This document shows positions 16,648-23,399 of a stretch of DNA of 43,947 bases, piece after piece. A program made the position numbers and the translations under genes. Every line of letters begins with the position of its first letter. Position 1 is the stretch's first letter. The notes under the pieces were generated by a model. The model worked only from the letters and a program-made list of their open reading frames with translations, had not been told where the DNA came from and did no database searches. The stretch comes from Deltaproteobacteria bacterium (GTDB lineage Bacteria > Desulfobacterota > GWC2-55-46 > DRME01): positions 1 through 43,947 of the forward strand of contig DRME01000054.1 in NCBI GenBank assembly GCA_011375175.1, written 5' to 3'.

Positions 16648-17418
16648 ATGGGGCTTCTTGAGGGGAAGAGGGCGGTAGTATTCGGGGTCGCAAACGAGAG
16701 GAGCATCGCCTGGGCCATCGCGAAGGCCATGAGGCGAGAAGGCGCCGAGCTTGCCTTCACCTATGCCGGGGAGCCTTTCGAGGCGAGGGTTCGTCCTCTT
16801 GCCCGGTCCCTCGATTCGGAGCTGATCCTGCCCTGCGACGTGACCGACGACGACCAGATAGAGGCTGTCTTCGGGGCCATAAAGCAGAGGTGGGGGGGGC
16901 TTGATCTCCTTGTCCACTCCATAGCCTACGCCAACAAGGAGGAGCTCAAGGGGGAGTACATAAACACCTCGCGCACCGGCTTCAGTCTCGCCATGGACGT
17001 GTCGGCCTACTCGCTCGTGGCCCTTGCGCGGGCCGCCCGTCCGCTCATGAAGGGCCGGGAAGGCAAGGTGATAACCCTCTCCTACTACGGCAGCGAGAAG
17101 GTGGTGAAGAACTATAACGTCATGGGTGTTGCCAAGGCGGCTCTCGAGGCCTCGGTCCGCTACCTCGCCGAGGACCTCGGCCCGGGCGGCACGCGGATAA
17201 ACGCCATCTCCGCGGGGCCGGTCAAGACGCTTGCCGCCATGGGGATCTCCGGATTCCGCGACATCCTCGATCACGTGGACCGCAAGGCCCCGCTGCGCAG
17301 GAACGTGACCCAGGAGGACGTGGCTGGCACGGCCATCTACCTGCTCAGCGACCTCTCAAGCGGCGTGACCGGCGAGACCATCTACGTCGACTCGGGCTAC
17401 AACATCATAGGCGTCTGA
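16648..17418 (+). CDS. fabI: Enoyl-[acyl-carrier-protein] reductase (NADH)
   Basis: Catalyses the last reduction of each fatty acid elongation cycle in the cytoplasm. It has 256 residues, a short-chain dehydrogenase fold and the FabI-type nucleotide motif GVANERSIAWAIA. The catalytic pair is Y156 and K163 in NYNVMGVAKAALE, the same numbering as in E. coli. The ISAGPVKTLAA substrate loop is intact. ATG 16648 follows AAGGAGGA by six bases. An AT-rich stretch at 16586-16620 may hold the promoter. It is transcribed with the endonuclease Q-like gene ten bases downstream, and composite repeats flank the pair. Confidence 0.96.
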   Translation: MGLLEGKRAVVFGVANERSIAWAIAKAMRREGAELAFTYAGEPFEARVRPLARSLDSELILPCDVTDDDQIEAVFGAIKQRWGGLDLLVHSIAYANKEELKGEYINTSRTGFSLAMDVSAYSLVALARAARPLMKGREGKVITLSYYGSEKVVKNYNVMGVAKAALEASVRYLAEDLGPGGTRINAISAGPVKTLAAMGISGFRDILDHVDRKAPLRRNVTQEDVAGTAIYLLSDLSSGVTGETIYVDSGYNIIGV

Positions 17419-17428
17419 ACCGGCGGCC

Positions 17429-18691
17429 GTGAGGATAATAGCCGATCTCCACGTCCACACGGGCTACTCGCGGGCCACGAGCCGCGAGATGACGCTGGAG
17501 AACATGGCCCTGTGGGCCGCCCGAAAGGGGATAGATCTCCTCGGCACCGGCGACTTCACCCATCCGGCCCACATGGCGGCCATCGAGGAGAAGCTCGAGC
17601 CGGCGGAGCCCGGTCTCTACGTCCTCTCCGGCGTCTCCGGCCCCGCCGCCTCGGTGCGCTACATGCTCACCGCCGAGGTGAGCAACATCTACAGGCAGGA
17701 CGGCCGCACGCGCAAGATCCACACCCTCATCTTCGTCCCCTCCGTCGAGGCCGCCCGCCGCCTGAACTCCACCCTCGCCGCCCTCGGGAACATCCGCTCC
17801 GACGGACGCCCCATATTCGGCTTCTCCGCGCGCGACCTCGTGAAGATCGTCCTCGACGCAAGCGACGAGGCCATGGTCGTGCCGGCCCACGCCTGGACCC
17901 CCTGGTTCTCCATCTTCGGCAGCAGGTCGGGCTTCGACTCCATCGAGGAGTGCTTCGGCGAGTGGTCGCCCCGCATACGCGCCATAGAGACGGGCCTCTC
18001 CTCGGACCCCCCGATGAACCGGCGCATATCGGCGCTGGACGGCATAACGCTCATATCGAACTCCGACGCCCACTCGCCGTCGAAGCTCGGCCGGGAGGCC
18101 AATGTCCTCGACTGCGGGCTCGACTACCGCTCCGTCACCTCGGCCCTGAGCGGCGAGGGGCCGGGAAGGCTCCTCTACACCATCGAGTACTACCCGGAGG
18201 AGGGCAAGTACCACTACGACGGACACCGCGGCTGCGGCGTGCTCTACGCCCCGAAGCGTACCCGCGAGATGGAAGGGCGCTGCCTCGTCTGCGGCGCGGA
18301 GGTCACGGTGGGTGTCATGAGCCGTGTCGAGGAACTGGCCGACAGGAGCGAGGAGGAGGTGGCCGCCATGGACGTGCCGGCCCGCCGCCTGGTGCCCCTC
18401 CAGGAGATACTGGCCGAGGTCCTGGGCAGGGGACCGGCCACCAAGGCCGTCACGAAAGAGTACCTGAGGCTCGTGGACGAGGCGGGCGGCGAGTTCGCCC
18501 TCCTGCTCGACATGGACAGAGACGATATAGAGAAGATGGCCGGGCCGAGAGTGGCCGAGGCGGTCTCGCGCGTGCGCTCGGGACGCATAAACGTAAGGCC
18601 CGGCTTCGACGGCGAGTTCGGAAAGATAAGCATCTTCGACCCCCTCGAACCCCCGCTCCCCAAACCTCCGCCGCAGCCCACCCTCTTCTGA
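17429..18691 (+). CDS. Endonuclease Q-like PHP-domain protein
   Basis: Probable DNA repair nuclease. Characterised EndoQ enzymes nick DNA 5' to deaminated bases (uracil, hypoxanthine, xanthine) and abasic sites. The 420-residue protein shows the family's PHP metal motifs in order: DLHVH, GTGDFTHP, TAEVSNIY, KIHTLIFVPS, PAHAWTPW and SNSDAHSP, followed by KLGREAN. A small zinc-type region has GHRGC and CLVC (about 270-290). A helix-hairpin-helix-like tail follows (DMDRDDIEKMAGPRVAEAV), with the terminal PGFDGEFGKISIF typical of the family. It starts at GTG 17429. EndoQ is known mainly from archaea and scattered bacteria. Activity is inferred from motifs only. Confidence 0.85.
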   Translation: MRIIADLHVHTGYSRATSREMTLENMALWAARKGIDLLGTGDFTHPAHMAAIEEKLEPAEPGLYVLSGVSGPAASVRYMLTAEVSNIYRQDGRTRKIHTLIFVPSVEAARRLNSTLAALGNIRSDGRPIFGFSARDLVKIVLDASDEAMVVPAHAWTPWFSIFGSRSGFDSIEECFGEWSPRIRAIETGLSSDPPMNRRISALDGITLISNSDAHSPSKLGREANVLDCGLDYRSVTSALSGEGPGRLLYTIEYYPEEGKYHYDGHRGCGVLYAPKRTREMEGRCLVCGAEVTVGVMSRVEELADRSEEEVAAMDVPARRLVPLQEILAEVLGRGPATKAVTKEYLRLVDEAGGEFALLLDMDRDDIEKMAGPRVAEAVSRVRSGRINVRPGFDGEFGKISIFDPLEPPLPKPPPQPTLF

Positions 18692-18747
18692 GATGGCGCG
18701 CAACCCCGTCGCTTTTCCTTGAAATGCAGGTCGGCGCCCTATAATAT

Positions 18748-18982
18748 AAGGGAAGCTCTGATTAATTACCCTGGGGGAAACTTTCTGTAGAAGGGCCACA
18801 GGCCCACGTTTCCCCCAGACCCCCTTCAAAGACTTTTAATTCCCTGCGGATCACCCCGATTTTGCTTGCAAAATCGGGGTGATCCGCAGGGCGTTAAAAG
18901 TTTTTGGAGGGAGTCTGAGGGAACCGGGGGTCTGTGACCCTTTTACAAAAAGGTTCCCTCAGTGTAATAAATCAGAGTTTCC
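18748..18982. repeat. Composite palindromic element R4 with extended hairpin tips
   Basis: Terminal arms AAGGGAAGCTCTGATTAATT and TGTAATAAATCAGAGTTTCC (18963-18982) enclose hairpins A (18771-18818), B (18819-18914) and C (18915-18962). A carries an extra tip, GGGCCACAGGCCC, and C carries GGGGGTCTGTGACCC. Each tip is itself a small hairpin absent from R1 and R3. The inner palindrome of B (18842-18891) reads GATCACCCCG/CGGGGTGATC where R1 reads GTTCATCCCG/CGGGATGAAC, so the changes are paired. ATAAG occurs on both outer edges, a possible 5-bp target duplication. Confidence 0.88.
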
Positions 18983-19051
18983 ATAAGATGTTCGTCATCG
19001 CCGGTGACGGTCGCCGGCGCGAGGGAGAGCGCTCCCCGGCAGGTTCGGCCC

Positions 19052-19225
19052 GCGCCGGCTGCCTCCGGGGGCTGTGCCGGAGGGTTCGGGCCGCAAAGGC
19101 GTAAAAAACCCGCCTGGCGCGGGCCGAACCCCCGGCACAGCCGAATATCCGAATAACATACGATGGGGCGAGGGTGGAGACGCGGGCCCATGGCCCTTCT
19201 CCAGAAAGTTTCCCCCAGACTGTCC
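19052..19225. repeat. D-type unit, copy D3 (first of a 174-bp tandem pair)
   Basis: The unit begins GCGCCGGCTGCCTCCGGGGG. The hairpin at 19070-19142 has stem GGCTGTGCCGGAGGGTTCGG against CCGAACCCCCGGCACAGCC around the shared core. The tail GAATAACATACGA and an arm with GGGCCCATGGCCC and AGAAAGTTTCCCCCAG follow. It is repeated directly at 19226. Confidence 0.8.
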
Positions 19226-19392
19226 GCGTCGGTTGCCTCCGGGGGTTGTGCCGGGGGGTCGGGCCGCAAAGGCGTAAAAAAACCCGCCTGGCGCGGGCCG
19301 ACCCCCCGGTACAGCCGAATATCCGAATAACATACGGTGGGGCGAGGGTGGAGACGCGGGCCCATGGCCCTTTTGCGGAAAGTTTCCATCTG
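19226..19392. repeat. D-type unit, copy D4 (second tandem copy)
   Basis: Begins GCGTCGGTTGCCTCCGGGGG, 174 bp after D3. The hairpin at 19244-19316 uses stem sequence CCGGGGGGTCGG against CCGACCCCCCGG, where D3 has GGGTTCGG/CCGAACCC, so the difference is paired. The tail GAATAACATACGG and GGGCCCATGGCCC arm recur, then decay toward the ribosome-binding site of nhaA. No gene lies between 18692 and 19436. Confidence 0.8.
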
Positions 19393-19436
19393 GCAACGTG
19401 TCGGAGTCTCCTTAAAGTTTCCTCCGGGGAGGTACG

Positions 19437-20855
19437 ATGGGCGCGATCTATTCGAGGGAACAGGAGCGTTACATTCAGGTGCTGGCCGGGACGATCCTCA
19501 AGCCCTTTCAGAAGTTCTTCAGGACCGAGGCCTCGGGCGGGATACTGCTCATGGCGGCCGCCGCGGCGGCCATGGCCGCGGCCAACTCCCCCTTCGGCGA
19601 CGCCTACCGCCACCTCTGGGAGATAACGGCCGGAGTGTCCATAGCGTCGTTCAGGCTCGAGCAGACCCTGCACCACTGGATAAACGACGGCCTCATGTCG
19701 GTCTTCTTCTTCCTCGTGGGCCTGGAGATAAAGCGCGAGGTGCTGGTCGGCGAGCTGCGCAGCGTTTCGAGGGCGTCGCTGCCCCTTGCGGCGGCCCTGG
19801 GCGGCATGGTGGTGCCCGCCGCCCTATACCTGCTCCTGAACTTCGGAGGAGAGGGGGCCAGGGGCTGGGGCGTGCCCATGAGCACCGACATCGCCTTCGC
19901 CCTCGGGGCCCTCGCGCTCCTGGGCCGCTCGGTGCCGCCGGCGCTTCTCGTCTTTCTCACGGCCCTTGCCATAGTGGACGACCTCGGCGCCATCCTGGTG
20001 ATAGCCCTCTTCTACACCGAGCAGTTGAGCGTAGGCGCCCTCGCGGCGGCGCTCTTCATCCTCGCCCTCTCCTACATCATCAACCGCATGGGCGTGCGCA
20101 GGACACTGCCCTACGTGCTGCTCGGCTTTGCGCTCTGGCTCATGCTCCTCAAGTCGGGCATCCACGCCACCGTGGCCGGCGTGCTCCTTGCCATGACCAT
20201 ACCGGCGACCGTAACGATACGCCACAACGAGTTCGTAAACGTCATGGAAAGACAGCTCGGATACCTGACGGGAAACGACCGGGGTGTCAACGTCTGCCCC
20301 GTCGAGCTCGATCACGACGGCAGGCAGGCCCTCTTCCGCTCGCTCGAGGAGGCGTGCCACAGGGCCCAGCCGCCGCTCGAGCGCATCGAGCAGTCGCTCC
20401 ATCCCTGGGTCGTCTACGTCATAATGCCGCTCTTCGCCTTTGCCAACGCCGGCGTGGCCGTCGATACCGGCGCCCTGTGGACGGCCTTCACCGACCCGGT
20501 CTTCCTCGGCGTGACGGCGGGGCTCGTAATCGGCAAGCAGGCCGGTGTCTTCGCCTTCTCCTACGGCGCCGTGAGACTGGGCCTTGCCACACTTCCGACC
20601 GGTGTGGACTGGCGCCACATATACGGCGTGGGGCTGCTCTCCGGCATAGGCTTCACCATGTCGCTCTTTGTGGGGAACCTGGCCTTCACGGACCCGGAGC
20701 TGCTGGCCACGGTCAAGCTGGCCGTCATAATCTCGTCGATAGCGGCCGGCACGGCGGGCTTCGGTTTTCTCTGGTTCGTCACCGGGCGCAAGGGGAGGGG
20801 CCGGCGGGAGGAGGAAAGGCGAGGGGGCCGCGGCCAAGCTGACCCCCTCGGATAG
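19437..20855 (+). CDS. nhaA: Na+/H+ antiporter NhaA
   Basis: An inner-membrane antiporter that expels sodium in exchange for protons. It has 472 residues with about twelve hydrophobic helices. Family motifs are SVFFFLVGLEIKREVL, PMSTDIAFALGALALLG and ALAIVDDLGAI, containing the paired transport aspartates D181-D182. KSGIHATVAGVLLA and GIGFTMSLFV are also conserved. ATG 19437 lies five bases after GGGGAGG. The hydrophilic stretch at about 275-320 (between helices) and the Arg/Glu-rich tail after 450 are longer than in E. coli NhaA (388 residues). It converges with the minus-strand cyclase 14 bp away. Confidence 0.95.
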   Translation: MGAIYSREQERYIQVLAGTILKPFQKFFRTEASGGILLMAAAAAAMAAANSPFGDAYRHLWEITAGVSIASFRLEQTLHHWINDGLMSVFFFLVGLEIKREVLVGELRSVSRASLPLAAALGGMVVPAALYLLLNFGGEGARGWGVPMSTDIAFALGALALLGRSVPPALLVFLTALAIVDDLGAILVIALFYTEQLSVGALAAALFILALSYIINRMGVRRTLPYVLLGFALWLMLLKSGIHATVAGVLLAMTIPATVTIRHNEFVNVMERQLGYLTGNDRGVNVCPVELDHDGRQALFRSLEEACHRAQPPLERIEQSLHPWVVYVIMPLFAFANAGVAVDTGALWTAFTDPVFLGVTAGLVIGKQAGVFAFSYGAVRLGLATLPTGVDWRHIYGVGLLSGIGFTMSLFVGNLAFTDPELLATVKLAVIISSIAAGTAGFGFLWFVTGRKGRGRREEERRGGRGQADPLG

Positions 20856-20869
20856 GGTGGCCTCTGCTT

Positions 20870-21649
20870 CTACGAGGCCCTGGTGACAACCTGTAGGGCG
20901 GGCTGCCTTTCGTCGCAGTATGCGATACGGTTGCGGCCGGAGCGCTTGGCCCTGTAGAGGGCGCTGTCGGCCCTCTTTATCGTCTCCGTCTCGTGGCGCT
21001 CCTTGTCGAGCACCGTGGCCACGCCTATGCTAACGGAAGTCCTTATCTCGTGGCCGTCGTGGCGCACCGTCACCGACGAGAGCCTCTCCCTGAGCCTTTC
21101 GAGAGGATGGGCCGCCCGGGCGGCGTCGGTCTCGGGCAGTATTATGAGGAACTCCTCGCCGCCGTAGCGGAATATGACGTCCTGCTCGCGCAGCCACGTC
21201 TTGATGTTGCCGGCTATGGTCTTGAGCACCACGTCGCCGGCCTGGTGGCCGTAGTTGTCGTTTACGAACTTGAAGTTGTCGATGTCCACCATGGCGAGGG
21301 TGAGCTTGAGGTTGTTGCGATGGGCCCTCGAGAACTCCTCCTTGAGGCGCTGCATGCCCACGCGCCTGTTGTAGACGCCCGTGAGCTCGTCGAAGGAGAG
21401 GGCCTCCTGGAGCTTCATGTAGGAGGTGTCCAGCTCGGACTCGGCCTTGCGCCTGTAGTAGTTGTTGATATAGACGTGGTTCCACGCGCCGAATAGCAGT
21501 CCCGTCAGCAGGAAGGTGGCGGCCGACGTGCTCCGCTCGCCCTCGAAGTGGAGCAGCACGGCCGAGATGCCGGCGAGAAATATGATGTTCATCCATACCA
21601 GGCGCTTTACATCCCGTATGAGGCTGTGAGCGATAGCTTGTGTGGTCAT
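20870..21649 (-). CDS. Membrane-anchored diguanylate cyclase (GGDEF)
   Basis: A second c-di-GMP synthase, 259 residues from the preferred start at 21649 (TTQAIAHSLIRD), which has AGGGA seven bases upstream. A longer frame to 21766 lacks a ribosome-binding site and would cover the likely promoter. Two transmembrane helices (about 19-37 and 44-64) anchor it with almost no periplasmic loop. The GGDEF domain follows, with active site GGEEF at 163-167 and an I-site REQD five residues before it. No separate sensor domain is present, so activity may be set by expression or the membrane helices. Confidence 0.92.
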   Translation of the reverse strand: MTTQAIAHSLIRDVKRLVWMNIIFLAGISAVLLHFEGERSTSAATFLLTGLLFGAWNHVYINNYYRRKAESELDTSYMKLQEALSFDELTGVYNRRVGMQRLKEEFSRAHRNNLKLTLAMVDIDNFKFVNDNYGHQAGDVVLKTIAGNIKTWLREQDVIFRYGGEEFLIILPETDAARAAHPLERLRERLSSVTVRHDGHEIRTSVSIGVATVLDKERHETETIKRADSALYRAKRSGRNRIAYCDERQPALQVVTRAS

Positions 21650-21745
21650 CTCCCTGTCCCTCGTCTTTCCGCTCTGTGCGACTGAAATCTCCGCCCGTTG
21701 ATTGCGCTCGCTTTTCCCGGTCGTGTCGGTGCAGACGTGTTGACA

Positions 21746-21774
21746 TATATGCAAGACATGTGCCATTGTGGCAA
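21746..21774 (-). promoter_or_regulatory. Candidate promoter and operator of the minus-strand cyclase
   Basis: On the minus strand, TTGCCA (21769-21774) and CATATA (21746-21751) are 17 bp apart, about 97 bp upstream of the cyclase start. A small palindrome, TGCCA-TTG-TGGCA (21761-21773), overlaps the -35 side and could be an operator. This AT-rich patch contrasts with the GC-rich DNA around it. From 21775 to 22013 I see nothing else. Confidence 0.4.
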
Positions 21775-22013
21775 TGTTTATGCAAATCGAGCAATTACGC
21801 CATTTATCTTATGTGGATTGTTGCGTTTTTGCGTCACTTTCTTGTCTGTTTTTTCCGCCATGTGGGAAATTCCGGCCCCATCGGCGCGGCCCGGCGCTGC
21901 ATGTCGTGGAGTCCCTCGGGGAAGCGCTCCCGCAGCTGGGGGAGAGAATGGATGAGGGGGCGGGGACCAAGTGGCGCCGCCTCGGCCGGAGAGGGGGCGA
22001 GCGGCCTTTGCTC

Positions 22014-22380
22014 TAAGGAAGCTCTGATTAATTACCCTGGGGGAAACTTTCTGTAGAAGGGCCACAGGCCCACGCTTCCCCGCTGCCCCATCGTATGTTA
22101 TTGGGGTCTTCGGCTGTGCCGGGGGGTTCGGCCCGCGCCAGGCGGGGTTTTTTTACGCCTTTGCGGCCCGACCCCCCGGCACAGCCCCACGAGGCAGTCG
22201 GTGCGGGCGGGACGCCCCCTTCAAAGACTTTTAATTCCCTGCGGTTCATTCCCTGCGGTTCATCCCGATTTTGCTTGCAAAATCGGGATGAACCGCAGGG
22301 CGTTAAAAGTTTTTGGAGGGAGTCTGAGGGAACCTTTTTACAAAAAGGTTCCCTCAGTGCAATAAATCAGAGTTTCCTTA
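22014..22380. repeat. Composite palindromic element R5 (largest, with nested D hairpin)
   Basis: Termini TAAGGAAGCTCTGATTAATT and AATAAATCAGAGTTTCCTTA bound 367 bp. Inside are hairpin A with the GGGCCACAGGCCC tip (from 22037), a D hairpin in reverse orientation (22112-22186), hairpin B (22215-22323) and hairpin C (22324-22357). The left side of B's palindrome carries an extra copy of a 14-nt unit (CCCTGCGGTTCATT at 22237-22250, before the paired copy from 22251). That extra copy has no partner in the other arm. This element shows that A, B, C and D are modules of one unit. Confidence 0.88.
22112..22186 (-). repeat. D-type hairpin, copy D5 (reverse, inside R5)
   Basis: On the minus strand the shared core GGCCGCAAAGGCGTAAAA and CCCGCCTGGCGCGGGCC sits on stem GGCTGTGCCGGGGGGTCGGG. 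The partner arm is CCGAACCCCCCGGCACAGCC, with one mismatch. The conserved tail appears as TCGTATGTTATT at 22091-22102 (plus strand), one base changed from the usual form. Confidence 0.8.
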
Positions 22381-22533
22381 GTTCAACAGGAGGGGTTAAG
22401 GAGGGGAGACGATTTTTTGACATCACCGAGGCCGGCGGTGCCGGTTGTGTCGTTTTTCTGACATGGCGGAGGTCTTCCGGCTGCCCGGAGGCGGGATGGT
22501 TCGGGGGTCCGGCGGTGCGGCGAGAGCGGTTTT

Positions 22534-22944
22534 TCAGGCGCGTTCGTCGACGAGGTGGCGTCTTTCCTCAAGAAAATCGACGAGCCTGTCGAGCTCTTCC
22601 TTATTGCAGTCGACGAACTCCACGTGCAGCCCCTTTGCATAGAGCGACTCGTCGGCGTTCACGCCCACGACCTTTCCCTTGAACTCGCCGAGGCGTTTGC
22701 CGTCGGGCGGTATGAAGAGCTCGATCTCGATGAGGGAGCCCCTGGGCAGCAGGTTCTCGGTCTTGATGAAGAGACCGCCGCGACTTGCATTGAGGACGAA
22801 GTCGTTGCCGCTCGTCGTCCGGCCTTTGAAGCGCACGGACAGGGTAACGGGAAAGCGTATGTATCGGCGTCTCTCCTCCACTGTCGAGTATTCCACCGCC
22901 TGCCCGGCGCGGTCGAGTATTATTATCCCTTCCCTTACGGGCAT
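22534..22944 (-). CDS. PilZ-domain c-di-GMP receptor
   Basis: A probable cyclic di-GMP effector of 136 residues. The PilZ binding motifs are both intact: RxxxR at R26-R30 (RRYIRFPV) and NxSxxG at 52-57 (NASRGG). The rest is the PilZ beta-barrel plus a C-terminal helix (EELDRLVDFLEERR). No other domain is present, so it must act through a partner. ATG 22944 is chosen because GGAGGGACGGAG lies directly upstream. A longer frame to 23196 reads repeat DNA. It lies between elements R5 and R6, with no neighbour that names its target. 22381-22533 downstream holds nothing recognisable. Confidence 0.88.
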   Translation of the reverse strand: MPVREGIIILDRAGQAVEYSTVEERRRYIRFPVTLSVRFKGRTTSGNDFVLNASRGGLFIKTENLLPRGSLIEIELFIPPDGKRLGEFKGKVVGVNADESLYAKGLHVEFVDCNKEELDRLVDFLEERRHLVDERA

Positions 22945-23121
22945 CTCCGTCCCTCCGTTTCCCTCGAACTGCTGGCCCCTATGCGCGCCCTTGCGCCTCT
23001 TCGTGGATTGAGGGGAGACCCGCTCTGGAGTTGTGGGAGGTGGAATGGTTACGCGTTGTGTGATCGGTCCGCCGGTGGTGAAGTCCTCTCTCTCGTCTCG
23101 ATGCGCCGCGCGCAGGGAATT

Positions 23122-23213
23122 AAGGAAGCTATGATTTATTACACCGGGGGAAACTCTCTGTAGAAGGGCCATAGGCCCACGTTTCCCCCGGTGCAATAAA
23201 TCAGAGTTTCTTT
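23122..23213. repeat. Composite element R6, single-hairpin form
   Basis: AAGGAAGCTATGATTTATTA leads into ACACCGGGGGAAAC, then a loop with the GGGCCATAGGCCC tip, and GTTTCCCCCGGTGCAATAAAT closes it. The stem uses ACCGGGGG/CCCCCGGT where other copies have CCTGGGGG/CCCCCAGT, so pairing is kept or improved by a change on each side. It lies between the PilZ gene and lysS. Confidence 0.82.
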
Positions 23214-23325
23214 GAAGTCTTCCGTCGAGATCCTGTTACATTATATACGCATTTCACCGTGAGCGCAAGTCCATCGGCATGGAAGGGCGTTTTTTCACGA
23301 AGCGGGGCGCAGACGAGCTTTGTCC

Positions 23326-23354
23326 TTGACTCGATGCGGCTAATGAGATACCTT
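23326..23354 (+). promoter_or_regulatory. Candidate lysS promoter
   Basis: TTGACT (23326-23331) and TACCTT (23349-23354) with a 17-bp spacer, 45 bp before the lysS GTG. The -35 is good and the -10 weak. The AT-rich stretch TTTAAACATTAAAATTCA just after it fits a start region. Confidence 0.42.
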
Positions 23355-23399
23355 TAAACATTAAAATTCAAACCCTTTCAAGAGGTTGAGGACACCGAA

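Noticed and set aside
20821-20879. Bidirectional terminator between nhaA and the minus-strand cyclase
   Set aside because: Hairpins GAGGGGG/CCCCCTC and GGCCTC/GAGGCC exist, but neither is followed by a T-run and both overlap coding ends.
19052-22065. Recurrent peptide ALLQKVSP in many small open frames
   Set aside because: It is encoded by repeat DNA around GGCCCTTCTACAGAAAG at several loci on both strands, so it is a translation artefact of the repeat family.
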